64,000 bases of DNA from an uncultured Cohaesibacter sp. (GTDB lineage Bacteria; Pseudomonadota; Alphaproteobacteria; Rhizobiales; Cohaesibacteraceae): the NCBI RefSeq assembly GCF_963676275.1, contig NZ_OY781091.1, forward strand, positions 248,001-312,000, written 5' to 3'. The position numbers and the translations under genes are program-made. The notes beneath the pieces are model-generated. The model had not been told where the DNA came from. It did no database searches and saw only the letters and a list, made by a program, of their open reading frames with translations. Positions 9,278-17,511 of this stretch are shown here, piece after piece; within the stretch, counting starts at the first letter, position 1; each line of letters opens with the position of its first letter.

Positions 9278-11299
9278 ATGAAATTCGAAAGATCCGAAAC
9301 CGGCTTCATACTCTCGCACAAGGGCCGGATAGTGCTGCGCCATTCCCACAGCTCACCAATCCTGTTTGTCGGCAGGGGCAACGCCACCTACGACATGTAT
9401 CGCGGCAATTTCGACATCAGGGACTATGTCAGCGAGCGGATAGCCCTGCGCTGTTTCGTGCTCAAGGGCGACGGCCAGACCATCGGCATCGACTTTCATT
9501 ATGAGGGGGAACACCAGATCACCCTTAGCGCCGAGGAAACCCCTGAAGGGCGTCTCAAGATCAGTTTTCTTGATGCAAGGGAAGGCCTCAACAGGGTCTG
9601 GCTGCGGCTTGATGCCAGCAAGGATGAAAAGATCTATGGCTGCGGCGAACAGCTGACCTATTTCAATCTCAGGGGCCACAATTTCCCGCTCTGGACCTCC
9701 GAGCCCGGCGTCGGACGCAACAAGGCCAGCTATATCACCTTTCAGGCCGATGTGAAGGATCGGGCGGGCGGCGACTATTACAACACCAATTATCCGCAGC
9801 CGACCTTCCTTTCCAGCGAGCGCTATTTCGTGCATCTGCAAACCACGGCCTATGCCGATTTCGACTTCCGGCACGAGGAATTTCACGAATTGCAGTGCTG
9901 GGCCATTCCCGACCATCTGCTGTTTGACTGCGAGCCGAGCTTTCCGGCGCTCATGCACAATATCTCCGCCCTGTTCGGCACCCAGCCCGAGCTGCCGGAC
10001 TGGGTGCTCGACGGCGTCATTCTCGGCATTCAGGGCGGAACGGACGTTACGCTAGAGAAGTTGCAGAAGGCGCGGGCGGCGGGCGTCAAGGTGGCAGGGG
10101 CATGGTGTCAGGACTGGCAGGGCATCAAGATGACCTCCTTTGGCAAGCGCCTGCAATGGGACTGGCAATGGAATCCGGAACTCTATCCCGGTCTCGACCA
10201 GAAAATTCATGAGCTGAAGCGCGATGGCATCCGCTTTCTCGGCTATATCAACCCATATGTGCTGGAAGACTTTCCCCTCTATCAGGAAGCGGCAAGCAAG
10301 GGCTATCTGGCCACTCGTCAGGACGGGTCCAAATATGTCGTCGATTTCGGCGAATTCTATTGCGGGGTGGTGGATTTCACCAAGCCCGAGGCTTGCGACT
10401 GGTACAAGGAGGTCATCAAGACCAACATGATCGATTTCGGCCTTGATGGCTGGATGGCCGATTTTGGCGAATATCTGCCGACCGATTGCACTCTGGCCAA
10501 TGGCAAGTCGGCAGAAATCGAACATAATGACTGGCCGCGTCGCTGGGCCAAGATCAATCATGAAGCCATTGAGGAAGCGGGCAAAACCGACGATATCCTG
10601 TTCTTTATGCGCGCAGGCTATACCGGCATTCAGCGCTATTGCCATACGCTTTGGGCGGGCGATCAGTGCGTCAACTGGAATATCGATGACGGCATGCCAT
10701 CGGTGATCAACGGCGCGCTTTCCTCCGGTCTGCTCGGCAATGGCATCCATCATTCCGATATTGGCGGCTATACCACCCTGCACGGCATGAAGCGGGATCG
10801 CGAATTATTCATGCGCTGGGCCGAAATGGCGGCCTTCACCCCCATGATGCGCACCCATGAAGGCAACCGGCCGCTTGACAATCACCAGTTCGATACGGAC
10901 ACCGAAACGCTTTGCCATCTGGCACGCATGACGCGAATCTTTACCCATCTCAAGCCCTATATCAAGGCGGCGGTCAAGGAGAATGCAATGACCGGCATGC
11001 CGGTGCAGCGGCCGCTCTTCATGCATTATGAGGGCGATGCCCTGTCCTATGAAGTCATGTATGAATATCTGTTCGGACGCGATCTGCTCGTTGCCCCGGT
11101 CTATGAGCAGGGGGCCACCAGCCGCAAACTCTATCTACCACCGGATCAATGGATCCATATCTGGAGCTTGGAGCATTATCAGGGCGGCTGGGTCGAAGTG
11201 GAAGCCCCCATTGGCAAGCCGGCAGTCTTTTGTCGCGCGGCCAGTGCTGATGCGGTCCTGTTTGGCAAAATCCCGGATGCTGCCGACGACTTGCTCTAG
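9278..11299 (+). CDS. yihQ: Sulfoquinovosidase (GH31, YihQ-like)
   Basis: 673-residue GH31 alpha-glycosidase that aligns by memory almost end to end with E. coli YihQ, which cleaves sulfoquinovosyl glycerol to free sulfoquinovose. The nucleophile is Asp395 in GWMADFGEYLPTD and the acid/base is Asp462 in WAGDQ, matching E. coli D405 and D472 with a constant offset of ten. Residues I recall as contacting the sulfonate or completing that pocket in YihQ are all kept: Gln278, Arg291, Trp294, Tyr498 and His527 (E. coli Q288, R301, W304, Y508, H537). Ordinary GH31 alpha-glucosidases lack this R-x-x-W pair. No signal peptide, so it is cytoplasmic and the glycoside must be imported intact. It sits 144 bases after the TRAP binding protein, and a terminator follows at 11343. 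Confidence 0.95.
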   Translation: MKFERSETGFILSHKGRIVLRHSHSSPILFVGRGNATYDMYRGNFDIRDYVSERIALRCFVLKGDGQTIGIDFHYEGEHQITLSAEETPEGRLKISFLDAREGLNRVWLRLDASKDEKIYGCGEQLTYFNLRGHNFPLWTSEPGVGRNKASYITFQADVKDRAGGDYYNTNYPQPTFLSSERYFVHLQTTAYADFDFRHEEFHELQCWAIPDHLLFDCEPSFPALMHNISALFGTQPELPDWVLDGVILGIQGGTDVTLEKLQKARAAGVKVAGAWCQDWQGIKMTSFGKRLQWDWQWNPELYPGLDQKIHELKRDGIRFLGYINPYVLEDFPLYQEAASKGYLATRQDGSKYVVDFGEFYCGVVDFTKPEACDWYKEVIKTNMIDFGLDGWMADFGEYLPTDCTLANGKSAEIEHNDWPRRWAKINHEAIEEAGKTDDILFFMRAGYTGIQRYCHTLWAGDQCVNWNIDDGMPSVINGALSSGLLGNGIHHSDIGGYTTLHGMKRDRELFMRWAEMAAFTPMMRTHEGNRPLDNHQFDTDTETLCHLARMTRIFTHLKPYIKAAVKENAMTGMPVQRPLFMHYEGDALSYEVMYEYLFGRDLLVAPVYEQGATSRKLYLPPDQWIHIWSLEHYQGGWVEVEAPIGKPAVFCRAASADAVLFGKIPDAADDLL

Positions 11300-11342
11300 A
11301 GCAGGGGACGCTCAAACCGGCCTGAGTTGAAATCGCAAACAG

Positions 11343-11386
11343 AACCCCCCTCTTTCGGCCTTGGCTGTCAGAGGGGTTTCTTTTTG
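11343..11386 (+). terminator. Rho-independent terminator after sulfoquinovosidase gene
   Basis: AACCCC-CCTCT (from 11344) pairs with AGAGGGGTT (11370-11378), and the run TTCTTTTT follows. It ends the forward isomerase-TRAP-glycosidase transcript 45 bases after the stop codon. Confidence 0.8.
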
Positions 11387-11535
11387 ATATGAGGGCACTG
11401 TTCAGAAGGGGGACTTGTTCCGGGATTGCCTTTTGCCCTCATGCATCCCTCTTTAAGGGGCTGGCTCTGAAATGTCAGCCTGCCTTTGCAGGCCAACTCC
11501 AAGGGATATTCTGCGGGGAAATCTGTCTGTTCAAT

Positions 11536-11569
11536 CAAATAAAAGCCCTGACCCGCAAGGGGTCAGGGG
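11536..11569 (-). terminator. Rho-independent terminator after class II aldolase gene
   Basis: On the minus strand CCCTGACCC and GGGTCAGGG form a nine-base-pair stem (11546-11568), followed by CTTTTATTT. It lies about 60 bases beyond the aldolase stop codon. Confidence 0.8.
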
Positions 11570-11626
11570 GAGAAGGTGTGCTCCAGCCATAGTGGAGGAA
11601 AAAACTCGTGGGAGGACGAGACCTGA

Positions 11627-12490
11627 CTAGAAATCAGAAGCTTTTCCGCTGGAACCAAACAGGCGAATTTTCTCTTTCACCTTTTCTTTCATGATGCGTT
11701 CCGCAGATCCCAATGAATCAGCAAGAACAAAATCTTCCGGATTTTCCTTCCAATAGGCCTGTGCGCCATAGGTGAAGGCCTGACGCAGTTCTGTGTCGAC
11801 ATTGACCTTTGCGATGCCAAGCTTGATGGCGCGCTCAACCTGTTCATCAGGCACACCCGAACCGCCATGCATCACCAGAGGTTTCTGGACGATTTCCTTG
11901 ATTTCCCTGATCCTGTCGAAGGCCAGACGGGGTTCTGCCTTATACATGCCATGGGCGGTGCCGATGGAAATCGCCAGATAGTCCAGATTGGTGCGATCGA
12001 CGAATTCCTGCGCCTCGGCGACCGTGGTGATCATCGCGTCGGCTTCATCCACTGCGATGTCATCTTCCACGCCGCCGATCTTGCCGATCTCGCCCTCGCA
12101 TCCAACGCCCAGCGCATGGGAAACTTCGGCCACGATTTTGGTAATGCGACAATTCTCCTCGAATTCGAGGCCGGAGCCATCAAACATCAGCGAATGAAAG
12201 CCGATGCGGGCCGCTGCCATGGTCTGTGGAAACTGGCGACTGTGATCGAGATGAATGGCCACCGGAGCCGTGATATTGGCCATGAAGGCATCGACAATTG
12301 CCTTCATTTCATCAAGCCCCATGGTGTTGATCACTTTCTGTCCGATCATGACCATGATCGGGGCCTGTTCCTCCTCGGCCGCCTTCAGAATAGCGCGGGT
12401 TGTTTCGGCGTTATGCACGCTGAAAGCGCCGATCGCATATCCTTCTTTCCATGCGCGTTCGATCAGTTTTGTACCGGAAATATAGGCCAT
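11627..12490 (-). CDS. Class II aldolase (FBA/KbaY family), candidate sulfofructose-1-phosphate aldolase
   Basis: 287-residue zinc-dependent class II aldolase. Catalytic Asp82 and zinc ligand His83 lie in HLDHS, Glu134 in GEIGKIGG, and the other zinc ligands are His180 in GTAHG and His208 in MHGGSG; this is the KbaY/GatY arrangement. In this locus it would split sulfofructose-1-phosphate into DHAP and 3-sulfolactaldehyde. E. coli does this with the class I enzyme YihT, so this is a non-homologous replacement; sulfo-EMP2 loci, as I recall, carry a class II aldolase (SqiA). GAGGTAAC precedes the ATG. A 185-base gap upstream with an AAAACAACATTGC box suggests its own promoter. Tagatose- or fructose-bisphosphate cleavage is the alternative. 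Confidence 0.85.
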   Translation of the reverse strand: MAYISGTKLIERAWKEGYAIGAFSVHNAETTRAILKAAEEEQAPIMVMIGQKVINTMGLDEMKAIVDAFMANITAPVAIHLDHSRQFPQTMAAARIGFHSLMFDGSGLEFEENCRITKIVAEVSHALGVGCEGEIGKIGGVEDDIAVDEADAMITTVAEAQEFVDRTNLDYLAISIGTAHGMYKAEPRLAFDRIREIKEIVQKPLVMHGGSGVPDEQVERAIKLGIAKVNVDTELRQAFTYGAQAYWKENPEDFVLADSLGSAERIMKEKVKEKIRLFGSSGKASDF

Positions 12491-12640
12491 TCTGTTACCT
12501 CTTTTTACGCATCCCTAAGATTGCGCCGTGACAGCCGTCGGAGACCTTTTGCACTGCCAATGTGATACTTGGTGTTTCTATGCTGCAAGATTACCAAAAA
12601 TTGATCATTTTCGAAAGTGTTTCAGCGCAATCATGGGCGA

Positions 12641-12653
12641 AAAACAACATTGC
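12641..12653 (+). promoter_or_regulatory. Candidate CsqR-type operator box upstream of aldolase
   Basis: AAAACAACATTGC lies in the 185-base leader of the aldolase gene and resembles the repeated AATACAACA elements in the divergent kinase/reductase promoter at 15488 and 15517. Candidate binding site for the DeoR-family repressor encoded at 16540; the inference rests on sequence similarity alone. Confidence 0.4.
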
Positions 12654-12675
12654 TACACAAATTTCTCAGGAAAAA

Positions 12676-13419
12676 TTACAAAATGTGGAGATTTTTAACC
12701 ACAAGCATGGTGCCAATGATCAAAAGCAGTGAGTGGATGATGCCGTGATAGTTGATCCTGTATTTATGCAGGAGCTGATAGGCGACCATGCCAAGGCTCA
12801 TGCCCACGACAAAGGCGGGAAAGGCATAGGCCACACGCTCGAACACATAGACATCGAGCAACCCCTTGGTCCAGAAGCCGGCAATTGCCCCGACCATTTG
12901 CAGCATGAAGAAGAAGACCAGCGTTGATTTGATCTCATGGGCATTCCATGGCTGCATCGAGCTATAGGCGATGACCGGCGGCCCCGGCTCGCCCACGCTT
13001 GCGCCCAGCGCGCCGGAGAAAAAGCCGACGCCCAGCGTGACGGGCGTGGAAGTCTTCTTGAAAAGCGGGCTGCGGGAGAAGAGGGAATAAAGGCTTGAGA
13101 GGATCAGCACGATGCCCATCGTGATCAGAATGGCCTCTGCGGGCAGGCGCTTGAGCAGATCGGCCCCCAGAAAAGAGCCCGGCAGTGAGCCGACAAAGAG
13201 GATGAGGCCGCTTCTCCATTGCACATTATGACGCATTTTCCAGACAAGAGGAAAGGTCACCAGCCAGCCGAAAATACCAGCGATCGGGACCGCCGCCTTG
13301 ACATCGAGAGCCATGGAGAGCAGCGGCACGCTGACGAGCGCCAGACCAAAGCCGGTCAACCCTTGCGTAAAGCTGCCCAGCGCGATGATCGCCGAAACGA
13401 CGATGATTTCCAAGATCAT
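12676..13419 (-). CDS. TauE/SafE family anion exporter
   Basis: 247-residue membrane protein with about eight hydrophobic helices and the two-fold repeat of the TauE/SafE family: GSFTQGLTGFGLALVSVPLL near the start, and GALGASVGEPGPPVIAY in the middle. Family members export sulfite, sulfoacetate and related anions. It sits in the reverse-strand SQ operon, 68 bases after the mutarotase gene. No desulfonating enzyme is encoded nearby, so the more likely cargo is an organosulfonate end product such as 2,3-dihydroxypropane-1-sulfonate rather than sulfite. The ribosome site is weak (AGGAT before the ATG). Family firm; cargo inferred. Confidence 0.85.
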   Translation of the reverse strand: MILEIIVVSAIIALGSFTQGLTGFGLALVSVPLLSMALDVKAAVPIAGIFGWLVTFPLVWKMRHNVQWRSGLILFVGSLPGSFLGADLLKRLPAEAILITMGIVLILSSLYSLFSRSPLFKKTSTPVTLGVGFFSGALGASVGEPGPPVIAYSSMQPWNAHEIKSTLVFFFMLQMVGAIAGFWTKGLLDVYVFERVAYAFPAFVVGMSLGMVAYQLLHKYRINYHGIIHSLLLIIGTMLVVKNLHIL

Positions 13420-13487
13420 GGGAATATCCTGCCAAAAGGCGGCCGGAGATCAAGGCGAATTGACCTCCGGCCTTCCGGGGATAGGGC

Positions 13488-14543
13488 CTAGCGCGTGCCG
13501 AACCGGTGAAGGGTGCGGTGATGATAAAGCTGATCGGGACGAAGAACCGCAGAAGGGAAGTGCGGCTGGTTTGGCGCGTCCGGGTAACCCTGGGTTTCCA
13601 GACAGAGCCCGCCGAAGGCTTCATATTTACAGCCGTTGCGCCCGATCCATTCCTTGTTGGATAGCTTGAAGGCATTGTAGAACTGGATCGCCGGCTGGGT
13701 GGTCAGCACGGTCATATAGCGCCCCGATGTCGGCTCGTAGAGCTCGGCCGCACGCCAATAGGCACCATCTGTCTCTTTGCAATTGAGAATGAAATTATTG
13801 TCGATGCCGCCATCCCTGACTTTTTCCATGTTGGCACCGATCCGGGTTGGCGTGCGAAAATCCAGCCCGCTCCCCTCCACCGAGAGAATTTCGCCGGTGG
13901 GAATCATATTGTCCGATACCGGGGTGTAGAAATCGGCATGGAGGGTTAATTCATGATCCGCAACGCTGCCGCTATCATGGCCTGCCAGATTGTAATAGCT
14001 GTGATTGACCAGATTGACGATGGTCGGCTGATCGCAACTGGCCGTGAAGTCGTAGCAAACCGCGCCATCCTCGCTCAGGCCAATGGTGTGGCTGACCTGC
14101 AGGCTTCCGGGATAACCGGATTCACCATCGGGCGAGACCCGATGAAAGTGAATGAGAATTGCGTCTTTGCTTTCCTCCAGATCATAGCCCCAGACATATT
14201 TGTCAAAGCCTCTTGCTCCGCCATGCAGATGCTGGCCGGTCGGGGCCTCGTTGGTTTCCAGCTGATAGCTTTGACCATCGATGCAAAAATGGCCATCCCT
14301 GATGCGGTTGGCAAAGCGACCGGCAACCGCTCCGAAGAATGGATGACCGCCCAGATAGCGCTCAAGTGAACCATAGCCCAGCACCACGTCGGCAGTCGCC
14401 CCATGCCTGTCCGGCACTTCGATGCTGGTAACAATGCAGCCATAATTCGTCACACGGATGGTCATGCCGTTGCTGTTGGTCAGCGTGATGAGGTCGGCTC
14501 TTTTCCCGTCCACCTCACCCCAGGCTTCTATTGTCTTTTTCAT
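13488..14543 (-). CDS. Aldose 1-epimerase (GalM family), probable sulfoquinovose mutarotase
   Basis: 351-residue mutarotase. The GalM hallmarks are GRFANRI near residue 76, the catalytic histidines in HLHGGARGFDK (about 105-115) and in VNHSYYNLAG (about 175), and the catalytic glutamate in the C-terminal GGLCLETQGYPD. The frame is open upstream to 14753, but the ATG at 14543 is preceded by GGGAGGAAAGC and gives the normal family length. It lies 19 bases downstream of the sulfolactaldehyde reductase gene and is surely co-transcribed. The glycosidase releases alpha-SQ with retention, so a mutarotase would supply the anomer the isomerase needs; E. coli has YihR in the same role. Substrate inferred. 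Confidence 0.88.
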   Translation of the reverse strand: MKKTIEAWGEVDGKRADLITLTNSNGMTIRVTNYGCIVTSIEVPDRHGATADVVLGYGSLERYLGGHPFFGAVAGRFANRIRDGHFCIDGQSYQLETNEAPTGQHLHGGARGFDKYVWGYDLEESKDAILIHFHRVSPDGESGYPGSLQVSHTIGLSEDGAVCYDFTASCDQPTIVNLVNHSYYNLAGHDSGSVADHELTLHADFYTPVSDNMIPTGEILSVEGSGLDFRTPTRIGANMEKVRDGGIDNNFILNCKETDGAYWRAAELYEPTSGRYMTVLTTQPAIQFYNAFKLSNKEWIGRNGCKYEAFGGLCLETQGYPDAPNQPHFPSAVLRPDQLYHHRTLHRFGTR

Positions 14544-14562
14544 GCTTTCCTCCCTGCCGGAT

Positions 14563-15456
14563 CTATTTCGCCTTGCTTTCAAGGCCGGACAGAACGCGCA
14601 GCTGTTCCAGAATGGCGGTCCAGTCCTGACGTCCGCGACCGGAAACGCGGCTGATATTGTAAAGCTCACGAGAGGCAGCCCCCATCGGCATGGGAACGCC
14701 AACCTGATTGGCCAGATCGAGCGCGATGCCCAGATCCTTATGTGCCAGATCAATCATGAAGGCAGGCGAGAGGTCTCCGGCCAGCACCTTGCCCGGCCAT
14801 GTGGTTGTAAAATGGCCCTTGCCAGCCGGTGTTCCACCGAGAACCGACATGGCCGTGTCGAAATCGAGGCCGATCTTTTCAGAAAGGGCGATGGCTTCTG
14901 CCGAGAGGGCATTGAGTGCGATACTCATGTAATTATTGATGATCTTGACACGGATGCCCTTGCCTGGACCGCCTGCATCCACGGTCTCCGAACCCATGAG
15001 GTCAAAAAGCGGCTGCGCCCGGGCAATCTGCTCTTTCGTGCCCCCGGCCAGAATGAGCAGGGTTCCTGCGATGGCATGATCTGATGTTCGCCCCACCGGC
15101 GCTTCCATCATTTCGATGCCTCGTGCCGCCAGATCCTGTCTCAGCGCATCGGTTTCCAGCGGGTGAATGGTTGACATGTCAATCACCAGCCCATCCTTGG
15201 GCATTGCGGCGGCAACGCCACCGTCTCCCAGCAGAACATCTCTCACCAGAGCACCGTTGGGCAGCATGGTAATGACAAATGAAACCGCGCTTGCAGCCTC
15301 TGCTGCGCTGGAGCAGGCAATAGCTCCTTGCGTGGCCAATTTGTCTACGGCATCCTTGTTGATGTCGAACAGTTTGAGCTGATAGCCTCCCTTGATCAGA
15401 TTGGCAGCCATTGCGGCGCCCATCTGCCCGAGACCGATAAAACCGACAGTCGTCAT
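14563..15456 (-). CDS. yihU: 3-sulfolactaldehyde reductase (YihU-like, beta-hydroxyacid dehydrogenase family)
   Basis: 297-residue NAD(P)H-dependent reductase that closely matches my recollection of E. coli YihU over its whole length. The Rossmann loop GFIGLGQMG is at residues 5-13; MSTIHPL, PVGRTS (with Arg at about 123, proposed to hold the sulfonate), the catalytic-lysine helix VKIINNYMS and the run GKGHFTT are all conserved. It would reduce 3-sulfolactaldehyde to 2,3-dihydroxypropane-1-sulfonate and regenerate NAD. GGGAGGT precedes the ATG. First gene of the reverse operon, divergent from the kinase across a 173-base operator-like region. The general family includes hydroxyisobutyrate and tartronate semialdehyde reductases, but the YihU-specific segments argue against these. 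Confidence 0.92.
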   Translation of the reverse strand: MTTVGFIGLGQMGAAMAANLIKGGYQLKLFDINKDAVDKLATQGAIACSSAAEAASAVSFVITMLPNGALVRDVLLGDGGVAAAMPKDGLVIDMSTIHPLETDALRQDLAARGIEMMEAPVGRTSDHAIAGTLLILAGGTKEQIARAQPLFDLMGSETVDAGGPGKGIRVKIINNYMSIALNALSAEAIALSEKIGLDFDTAMSVLGGTPAGKGHFTTTWPGKVLAGDLSPAFMIDLAHKDLGIALDLANQVGVPMPMGAASRELYNISRVSGRGRQDWTAILEQLRVLSGLESKAK

Positions 15457-15629
15457 TCAGACCTCCCGTTTGAGCGAATTTGATCGTAATACAACATTTG
15501 CAACAAAAACAGACAAAATACAACACATTGATGTTGTTTTTTGATTGTTTTTGGTGATATTTTGGACCCAGAACGCCAAACCCGGAAGACAGGGCGCCTG
15601 CTGGGCGCTGCAAATACAAGGAAATCAGC
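15457..15629. promoter_or_regulatory. Divergent SQ promoter/operator region with repeated AATACAACA boxes
   Basis: AT-rich region between the divergent reductase and kinase genes. The nonamer AATACAACA occurs at 15488-15496 and again at 15517-15525, 29 bases apart. The second copy also forms an inverted repeat, CAACA (15521-15525) with TGTTG (15532-15536). A related box stands upstream of the aldolase gene. A DeoR-type repressor of this kind is encoded just downstream. Exact -10 and -35 elements were not assigned. Confidence 0.6.
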
Positions 15630-16523
15630 ATGAGTGTTGCATGCGTCGGCATCACAGTTCTTGACCGTGTATTCCGCGTCGAGAAACTCCCCGCCAGCGG
15701 TGGCAAATTCGTCGCCAGAGACTATTTCGAAATTGGTGGTGGACCGGCCGCAACCGCAGCCGTTGCCGTGGCGCGGCTGGGCCTGCCTGTCGAATTTATC
15801 GGCAGGGTGGGGACGGATGATGTGGCTCAGGCCATCATCCGCGAGTTTGATCATTATAAGGTTGGCCATCGCTTCACCCGCGAGGTGGACGGTGCCAGTT
15901 CGTCCTTCTCGGCCATCCTTGTCGATGACGAGGGCGAGCGGATGATCATCAATTATCAGGATGACAGCTTGAGCAGGGATCCGGCATGGATGCAGAGCGT
16001 TGATTTCGCAAAGTTCCAGACCGTGTTATGCGATGTCCGTTGGCATGAAGGAGCCGTTCACGCCCTGAAAATGGCGAAAGAAGCCGCCATTCCCAGCATT
16101 CTGGATGCCGATATCACTCCGCAGGACATCAGCGAGCTGGTCGCTTTGGCTGATCATGTGGCGTTTTCCGAACCCGGTTTGGCGAAATTCACACAAACAG
16201 ATGATCTTTTGAGTGGATTGCGCCTTGCCCAGACCAGAACCGATGGTAAAGTCTATGTCACGGCAGGAGCGAATGGCTGCTACTGGCTGGAAAATGGAGA
16301 GGTAGGTCATGTACCGGGCTTCAAGGTGAAGGTTCTGGACACGACCGGTGCCGGTGATGTTTTCCACGGGGCCTTTGCATTCGCTCTGGCGCAGGGTATG
16401 GACATGGCGCAAACGGTTCGATTTGCCAGTGCCGTTGCTGCCCTGAAATGCACGAAACTGGGTGGGCGCGAAGGCATACCGGATCTTGAAACCGTCAACG
16501 CCTTTCTGGCCGCCAACCAATAG
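15630..16523 (+). CDS. yihV: Sulfofructose kinase (YihV-like, PfkB family)
   Basis: 297-residue PfkB-family sugar kinase with close similarity to E. coli YihV, which phosphorylates 6-deoxy-6-sulfofructose at C1. N-terminal CVGITVLDR and GGGPAATAAVA form the sugar site; the C-terminal anion-hole motif DTTGAGDVFHGA carries the catalytic base Asp243. Asn108 in IINYQ and Arg137 in DVRWHEG line up with E. coli N109 and R138, which I recall as contacts for the sulfonated substrate. The YihV-specific tract DITPQDISELVAL is identical. AAGGAAA precedes the ATG. It is transcribed away from the reductase operon and followed after 16 bases by the regulator gene. Strong functional call. Confidence 0.93.
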   Translation: MSVACVGITVLDRVFRVEKLPASGGKFVARDYFEIGGGPAATAAVAVARLGLPVEFIGRVGTDDVAQAIIREFDHYKVGHRFTREVDGASSSFSAILVDDEGERMIINYQDDSLSRDPAWMQSVDFAKFQTVLCDVRWHEGAVHALKMAKEAAIPSILDADITPQDISELVALADHVAFSEPGLAKFTQTDDLLSGLRLAQTRTDGKVYVTAGANGCYWLENGEVGHVPGFKVKVLDTTGAGDVFHGAFAFALAQGMDMAQTVRFASAVAALKCTKLGGREGIPDLETVNAFLAANQ

Positions 16524-16539
16524 ACAGGAAAGAAGTCTC

Positions 16540-17319
16540 ATGCCGGACGCAGTCATTGTCGGGAATCCCCGTCAGGACAAACTTCTAAGGGAAGTCAATG
16601 AGCGTGGCTATATCAGCGTTGAGGAACTGACCGAACTGCTTGATGTTTCGGCGCAAACCATCCGGCGCGACATCAAGAAGCTCAGTGATCAAAAGCTTCT
16701 CATTCGCCATCATGGCGGAGCTGCGCGCAATTCCAGCGTTCTCAATCTCGACTATTCTGTCAGGCAGACATCGGAAACCGAAGAAAAGGAAGCGATTGGC
16801 GAAGCCATCGCGGCCCAGATTCCGGACAACAGCTCGATCTTCATTTCCATCGGCACGACCACGGAGACGATTGCTAAGCATCTGCTGCAAAAGCGCGGGC
16901 TTCAGATCATCACCAACAGCTTGCGGGTGGCCAGTGTGCTCTATCAGAATCCGGACTTCAATGTCATGGTTCCCTGTGGCAAGCTGCGCAGCACCAACGG
17001 CGGCATTCTCGGCTCCACCGCGCTTGATTTCATCAATCATTTCCGCGTCGATTATCTGATCACAAGCTGCGGCTCGATCGACAGCGACGGCACCTTGCTG
17101 GATTATGAATTCAATGAAGTGATCATGGTGCAAAGCATGATGAAGACGGCCCGGAAGATTTTCATTGCGGCCGATTCCACCAAATTCAGCACCAGAGCAA
17201 CCGTCGAGATGGGCCATATCAAGAATATCTCGGCCCTGTTCACAGACAGCCAGCCACCTGCCGACATCCGCATGCAGCTGGATTTGAACGAGGTGAAATT
17301 ATTCGTCTGCAAAGCCTGA
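16540..17319 (+). CDS. csqR: DeoR-family transcriptional regulator of SQ genes (YihW/CsqR-like)
   Basis: 259-residue repressor. An N-terminal DeoR winged helix-turn-helix (about residues 8-62; VSAQTIRRDIKKLS is the recognition region) is followed by RHHGGA and a C-terminal sugar-phosphate-sensing domain with IFISIGTT, ITNSLRVA and AADSTKF. Similarity to E. coli YihW/CsqR, which senses SQ-pathway compounds, is visible throughout, including the opening GNPRQDKLL. The ATG at 16540 follows AGGAAAG; a longer frame beginning inside the kinase gene is unlikely. It shares a transcript with the kinase, implying autoregulation through the divergent region at 15457-15629. Confidence 0.92.
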   Translation: MPDAVIVGNPRQDKLLREVNERGYISVEELTELLDVSAQTIRRDIKKLSDQKLLIRHHGGAARNSSVLNLDYSVRQTSETEEKEAIGEAIAAQIPDNSSIFISIGTTTETIAKHLLQKRGLQIITNSLRVASVLYQNPDFNVMVPCGKLRSTNGGILGSTALDFINHFRVDYLITSCGSIDSDGTLLDYEFNEVIMVQSMMKTARKIFIAADSTKFSTRATVEMGHIKNISALFTDSQPPADIRMQLDLNEVKLFVCKA

Positions 17320-17447
17320 AATAGCGGAAATCGCTCTTTTCTCTGGCAATGGCCAGCTGTTATCCCTGTTCCGTGCCGCAGACAATGAGGCTGTCATTCT
17401 CCCTTTCCTGGCAGCCCGCCTTCCATGAGTGCCGGCACACAAATCTG

Positions 17448-17478
17448 CACAGAAAAAGAAGGGCACCCAAAGGTGCCC
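17448..17478 (-). terminator. Rho-independent terminator after RTX gene
   Basis: On the minus strand GGGCACC-TTTG-GGTGCCC forms a stem (17461-17478 in plus coordinates) followed by TTCTTTTTCT. It lies 34 bases past the RTX stop codon and may also stop the convergent regulator transcript. Confidence 0.75.
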
Positions 17479-17511
17479 CACTCCTCGTCGCAGGCAGTGT
17501 TGGGAGAATGA

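Larger units (their letters stand above)
11300..11626. other. Convergent intergenic region between sulfoquinovosidase and aldolase genes
   Basis: No gene visible; a 67-codon frame at 11389 has no support. The region holds two facing terminators, one for each strand (listed separately), which insulate the forward and reverse halves of the SQ locus. Confidence 0.6.

Noticed and set aside
9278-11299. GH31 gene considered as an ordinary alpha-glucosidase or alpha-xylosidase
   Set aside because: The YihQ-specific Arg291-x-x-Trp294 pair, Tyr498 and neighbouring SQ-pathway genes argue strongly against it.
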